Below, piece by piece: positions 60,280-64,000 of a DNA stretch of 64,000 nucleotides. A program made the position numbers and the translations under genes. Numbering within the stretch: the stretch's first letter is position 1; each line of letters starts with the position of its first letter. The stretch is taken from NCBI GenBank assembly GCA_963664665.2, contig CAXXMH010000002.1, positions 124,001 to 188,000 of the forward strand. Direction: 5' to 3'. The notes below the pieces were generated by a model. It worked only from the letters and a program-made list of their open reading frames with translations. It was not told the DNA's origin and searched no databases. This DNA comes from Bin55 sp963664665. Lineage in GTDB: Bacteria > Pseudomonadota > Gammaproteobacteria > Pseudomonadales > Azotimanducaceae.

Positions 60280-61680
60280 ATGAGTAATACGACACTAAAT
60301 ATTCCCGGAATAAAAACACAGCCGGAATCCGTCACGCGGAAGATGGCTTCCGCACTCCCGGGACTTCGCGCGATCGCTGCGCAGAGAGGACTGAAGATCC
60401 ACCACTTAGGCGCAGGCTATCCTCATCCAGAAGTAACTAATCCTAAGTCGTTCATTGAGCGAACCGAAACGTGGTTCGACTACTTAGCAAAACGAGAAGG
60501 ATTGAACGATGCGGATGAATTACCTGCATTCCTGCGAGACGCGTATGCCTATACCGATACGATGGGTCCGATAGGACCAAGGGAGAGCTTCGCGAGTGTG
60601 TACGGCGGTGACTGGGGTTTCCATATAGATCCGTCTCAGCTAATACCGACGATCGGAGCTACCGGTGGGATCGCACTGTTATGCTCAATATTCGAACGCA
60701 TAGGCGTTGAGATGGGTTACATCACGGACGCACCAACCTATGCAGGATTTATCGCACGCGCGACTTTGAATCAGCACGCCGAGATATACAGCGTACCCAT
60801 GGATCGCGAAGGTGCGGACCCAGATGCGCTGCGGGAGCAGATTCGTCGAGCGAGGGCAGATGGCAGAATCGTGCCGTTTTATTACACGGTCCCTGATGGA
60901 CATAACCCGGCAGGATTTTCCTTTAGCAACAAACGCAAACGAGAGTTGCTTCGCGTTGCCGAGGAGGAGAACATCCTAATTGTGGAAGATGCGCCGTATC
61001 TCTACATTAACTACAACGACGATCGGAAAGCCAGTCAGCCTTTCATTGCTCTTGATCCGCAACGATCAGTGCACCTTTTTACGGGTTCAAAGATTGGATT
61101 GCCCGGACCTCGTGTGGGATTCGTGTACTCAGAAGCCATGGTGAGCGTCGAAAATGGGAACGATGTAGCGCTTACAGAACTGCTGCTCTCAGAATCAAGT
61201 GGCTCAATCTTGTTTCACAATCCGTTGTCTCTATTGACGTTCGAAGCGCTATTGCGCTTGGAGGATGGTTCATTACGGTCTTCGTTGTGGCCGCTCGCGG
61301 AAGAGAAACTTGAGGTCTATCGCGAGAACCGCGAAATCGTGCTTAGCGGGCTCGAGTCTGAGCTTGGTGAGTACCGAGAACACTTTGATTGGACGCGGCC
61401 CGATGCTGGATTCTTCAGTGCATTCACCATCAAGCAAGCAGACATTCGTGTAGACGACGAATTCACGAACGCATTGGTAGAACGCTACGGCGTGGTAGTC
61501 GTGCCTATGTACGGCTTCTATCCGAACGACTTTCTCGAGCGGTCACCGAACGCAGGATTCGATCAGTTACGTCTATCCTTTTGCTTCACAGAGAGTCATG
61601 GCGAAGATCGTCGACGAGATCTTCACGAAGCGACACTCGCGTTTTGCCAAGCAATGAAAGTAGAGACCGGACTGGTCTAA
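60280..61680 (+). CDS. PLP-dependent class I/II aminotransferase
   Basis: The 466-residue fold type I PLP enzyme has GATGGIALLCSIFERI, the substrate Asn in DGHNPAGFS, VEDAPYLYINY with the PLP-contacting Asp and Tyr, and Lys of FTGSKIGLPGPRVGF as the Schiff-base lysine. LRLSFCF carries the carboxylate-binding Arg. It resembles 2-aminoadipate/multiple-substrate aminotransferases without the GntR domain of MocR proteins. The ATG at 60280 is 147 bases from the divergent MaoC-like gene. The amino donor and acceptor are unknown. Confidence 0.93.
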   Translation: MSNTTLNIPGIKTQPESVTRKMASALPGLRAIAAQRGLKIHHLGAGYPHPEVTNPKSFIERTETWFDYLAKREGLNDADELPAFLRDAYAYTDTMGPIGPRESFASVYGGDWGFHIDPSQLIPTIGATGGIALLCSIFERIGVEMGYITDAPTYAGFIARATLNQHAEIYSVPMDREGADPDALREQIRRARADGRIVPFYYTVPDGHNPAGFSFSNKRKRELLRVAEEENILIVEDAPYLYINYNDDRKASQPFIALDPQRSVHLFTGSKIGLPGPRVGFVYSEAMVSVENGNDVALTELLLSESSGSILFHNPLSLLTFEALLRLEDGSLRSSLWPLAEEKLEVYRENREIVLSGLESELGEYREHFDWTRPDAGFFSAFTIKQADIRVDDEFTNALVERYGVVVVPMYGFYPNDFLERSPNAGFDQLRLSFCFTESHGEDRRRDLHEATLAFCQAMKVETGLV

Positions 61681-61689
61681 TAGTTGCTT

Positions 61690-63768
61690 CTATCTGCTTG
61701 AAATAGAAACTTTTTGGGTTGCGGTGCGACCTTCATCTATCACAAGTGCAATACCGCCTTGCGCGAGTGAAGCGTCACTTGCGGTGACCACTTTTTCCCC
61801 GTTTACAAAACCTTCAATCGTCTCGCCGTGAACGACGAGTCGTAGTTGGTACGTTTCACCGAGTGTTACATCAAATTCCGTTTCATCAAGGGTACGCGTG
61901 CCGTCCAATTCCTTCACGAGCTGGACTTGGTTCTGCTCGGTCAACAGCAGTCCATAGTACCTTCGTAATCCCTGCGTACGTGCAGCGATTCCAGCGCGTT
62001 TTGCGAGGTGAGGCGTTACGTCCGCTTCAACGACATAATCCGACCAGTCTCGGCTTCCGTATAAGAGTAGACCGGTGCCTTTATTGTGAATAAGTCGATA
62101 ACTCTCAGGATAGAAAGGATGGTAGGTGTCGACGGCGTTAACCCAAGCACGACCCCACATCGTGCCTTTCTTCCGGCTTAACTCAAGCTCTGGGACACCT
62201 TCCCAATCAAAGTGATCCATTAATATCGTCGAGTCTGATGAAGCAGCGCTTATTTCGATTCCTGTGCTTGAGATGGGGTACCCGTCCGTTAATGGAACCT
62301 GCCAAGTTAGCGTTTGTGTTTCGCCGGGATTTAGCTGAATACTCGGTCCGTGGAGCATGACCGTCTGATCTTCTTCGTTGAAGACACCCACGCACAGTGA
62401 TACTTCTGCGCTGGACGACGCGTCTTCATTTAGGGTCAACTGGGTTTTGAGAACTTGACCAGGATTTAGATTCGGACTCGTCATCAACCCGTAGCCTCGA
62501 CGTTCAAAGTACTTCGCGGTTTCCAGTGACTCAATAAAGGTATTTGTGAGCGCGAACGCCTTGTCTTTAGATCGCAGTGGATCAACGTGAATTGCCAGGC
62601 TACGCGCCCCGTCTTCATTCGCATGGTTTGTAACTTCACAGTGCGTTCCACGGAATCCCTGTAGAGACCCTGGGTACGAAAAGTGGTACCGTGCGCCATT
62701 CTTCGGTTTGGTAAAGGTCGCGCCGTTCAATTCGCTACCGATTTGAATGATTCGTTCAGCTTGAGCCACTGCATCGGAAACGCCGCCGCTCGCGTCTGCG
62801 GTCGGAAGATAACAGATATCCGCGAAGGGCGTACGCCAGTCGGTATTTGCGTCAATACCTTCGAGACCGTTACGAATCCCCATCAGACAACCTAGATTTC
62901 CGGAGTTGCAGTCCGTGTCCCAACCTGCAGTGTTCACGATCTTCATTGATTCACTGAAGTCGCCGTCACTGTGGAGTAGAGCCATGATGATCAGACCATG
63001 GTTTGGCATGATGTGGCAGTTGCCACCGTATTTGTCGTACCCGTAGTTCTCCTGGATTTTTCTAAACGTGTATCGCCAGTCACTTGGACTTTCAGAATGC
63101 CAACGTCGTATGTCCTGAATCATGCGAGCGAGCGTGCTATCGGCAGGAATTTGCGCTAATCCGACGTCGATTAGTTTGTCAATGTCATCTTCGACAAATG
63201 CCTGTGCTTCCATCGCAGCGAGTACCTGTGCTCCGTATACGGCTTCGCCGTCGTGCGAAACTGAGCCTGCGCGTCGAGCGAAGTCGGCGGCTCGTTCTGG
63301 GTCGCCAGGACACACCATCGCCCAGCCATCAATAAAGATCTGGGCCCCGATCTGCTCCGCAACAACCTTGCCGTTCGTCTCGATTGCGCCACTTTGTGGT
63401 GCGTCGATGCCGTCACGTAGTCGAAGATAAGCGGTATGTTCCGTCGAATTACCTAAGCCACCCCACCAGAGTACTGAACGACCCTCGATCAGGTAGTTGA
63501 GCCAGGTTTGCCCGATTTGTTTTGGCGTAAGTTGAGGGTCATAGTCGTAATCCTCCAACGCCCGAATAAATGTGAATGTCCCGGAAATGTCGTCATCGGT
63601 TACGATCAGAGGAACGCCGACTTTGTCGTGAACGTAGTAGTCGATTTCACCTAATTGCTTTTCGATACGCTCATTAGTCCAGCCTTCAAAAGGTCGCCCG
63701 AGGTATACACCGATTATTTTTCCGACGACGCCGGCGTAAACACGTTCTGAGTAATCGGCTGGAAGCAT
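61690..63768 (-). CDS. ADP-ribosylglycohydrolase fused to C-terminal LamG-like domain
   Basis: The 692-residue protein has an ADP-ribosylglycohydrolase domain at about residues 1-345: VGKIIGVYLGRPFEG, TDDDISGTFTF (57-67) and GWDTDCNSGNLGCLMG (about 282-297). These are the paired acidic metal-binding motifs, with TDDD and DTDC variants of the usual DDT/DTD patterns. A beta-rich middle and a C-terminal LamG/concanavalin-like domain at about 540-692 (GLRRYYGLLLTEQNQ, GETYQLRLVVHGETIEGFVNGE) follow. The family cleaves N- or O-glycosidic ADP-ribose bonds, but fusion to a sugar-binding domain suggests a glycoside substrate. The ATG has a good GGAG site. Confidence 0.87.
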   Translation of the reverse strand: MLPADYSERVYAGVVGKIIGVYLGRPFEGWTNERIEKQLGEIDYYVHDKVGVPLIVTDDDISGTFTFIRALEDYDYDPQLTPKQIGQTWLNYLIEGRSVLWWGGLGNSTEHTAYLRLRDGIDAPQSGAIETNGKVVAEQIGAQIFIDGWAMVCPGDPERAADFARRAGSVSHDGEAVYGAQVLAAMEAQAFVEDDIDKLIDVGLAQIPADSTLARMIQDIRRWHSESPSDWRYTFRKIQENYGYDKYGGNCHIMPNHGLIIMALLHSDGDFSESMKIVNTAGWDTDCNSGNLGCLMGIRNGLEGIDANTDWRTPFADICYLPTADASGGVSDAVAQAERIIQIGSELNGATFTKPKNGARYHFSYPGSLQGFRGTHCEVTNHANEDGARSLAIHVDPLRSKDKAFALTNTFIESLETAKYFERRGYGLMTSPNLNPGQVLKTQLTLNEDASSSAEVSLCVGVFNEEDQTVMLHGPSIQLNPGETQTLTWQVPLTDGYPISSTGIEISAASSDSTILMDHFDWEGVPELELSRKKGTMWGRAWVNAVDTYHPFYPESYRLIHNKGTGLLLYGSRDWSDYVVEADVTPHLAKRAGIAARTQGLRRYYGLLLTEQNQVQLVKELDGTRTLDETEFDVTLGETYQLRLVVHGETIEGFVNGEKVVTASDASLAQGGIALVIDEGRTATQKVSISSR

Positions 63769-63840
63769 GGTTTCTCCTGACTAAGGTGCGCGGATAAGAT
63801 TGAGGGTATATCCCTTGAATTATTAGCAGGAGACCTTGTT

Positions 63841-64000
63841 GTGTCCGACAATCTTCAAAACGCATATGACACCCTTTCCACTAGAATCGGCGAGTCGTCG
63901 GCTCCGACCGATTGGTTCGAAGTGACGCAGGATCGGATCAATAACTTCGCAGATGTAACGATGGATCACCAATGGATTCACATCGATGAAGACCGATCGA
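63841..64000 (+). CDS. MaoC-type dehydratase, N-terminal part (runs off the window)
   Basis: The GTG at 63841, with AGGAG at 63828-63832 and an 8-base spacer, starts a frame that stays open to base 64000. Residues TDWFEVTQDRINNFADVTMDHQWIHIDEDR match the start of single-hotdog MaoC enoyl-CoA hydratases, where the Asp-His of the DHQWIH segment is the catalytic dyad. About 53 residues are present; the full protein is usually about 150. It is divergent from the ADP-ribosylglycohydrolase gene. Confidence 0.9.
   Translation, partial: MSDNLQNAYDTLSTRIGESSAPTDWFEVTQDRINNFADVTMDHQWIHIDEDRS

Overview
The window is a dense, non-repetitive bacterial chromosome segment of moderate GC content. It most resembles an uncultured, probably marine or host-associated gammaproteobacterium. 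The evidence is the order infC-rpmI-rplT-pheS-pheT-ihfA-merR (47285-52687), which is the classical proteobacterial arrangement; an ihfA/merR pair downstream of pheT is typical of Gammaproteobacteria. I see no insertion sequence, prophage, integrase or CRISPR array. The accessory content is catabolic and oxidative: five luciferase-like monooxygenase (LLM) genes, four phytanoyl-CoA dioxygenase (PhyH) genes, two nitronate monooxygenase-like genes, three family III CoA-transferases, two MaoC-type proteins (one cut by the window edge) and many other acyl-CoA enzymes. F420 biosynthesis genes are not present, so the cofactor of the LLM proteins is undecided.

Layout. 1-4566: the end of a class I fructose-bisphosphate aldolase, a GMC oxidoreductase and an ABC exporter pair. 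4567-6923: a gap of about 430 bases, then a DNA methyltransferase and a PD-(D/E)xK protein that look like a type II restriction-modification pair with a small ORF wedged between them. 7058-11144: a copper amine oxidase, a nitronate monooxygenase-like enzyme and an LLM protein, separated by clear hairpin terminators. 11241-17398 (minus): a leucine or isoprenoid acyl-CoA degradation operon (HMG-CoA lyase-like, glutathione transferase-like, biotin-dependent carboxylase beta and alpha, enoyl-CoA hydratase). 17683-19214: glyoxalase II and a putative lipoprotein isoaspartyl methyltransferase. 19366-31193: a mixed run of oxidoreductases, a thioesterase, a Nudix hydrolase, two PhyH proteins, a sugar isomerase, an aldo/keto reductase and a NYN-domain protein with an unfamiliar repeated C-terminal module.

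31256-38872: a tandem CoA-transferase pair in which only one partner keeps the catalytic Asp, an LLM protein, a deoxyribosyltransferase, an SGNH hydrolase, a class II aldolase, an HtrA-like protease and a thiamine-binding-type protein. 39003-44947: a compact oxygenase/acyl-CoA cluster (flavin monooxygenase, PhyH, LLM, CoA-transferase, divergent acyl-CoA ligase) that could encode one undescribed pathway. 44907-52687: uvrB, tRNA-Val and the translation operon. 52743-64000: surE, a ThuA-like/PhyH pair, an acyl-CoA dehydrogenase-like protein, a zinc-ribbon membrane protein, an LLM protein, a MaoC-type protein, an aminotransferase, an ADP-ribosylglycohydrolase fusion and the start of another MaoC hydratase.

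The most unusual noncoding element is on the minus strand at about 58815-58975. A sigma70-like promoter, a 13-nt perfect complement of the 16S rRNA 3' end, an 11-codon ORF and an intrinsic terminator form a self-contained mini-gene of about 120 nt. All functional assignments rest on reading motifs in the translated sequence; no database search was run.
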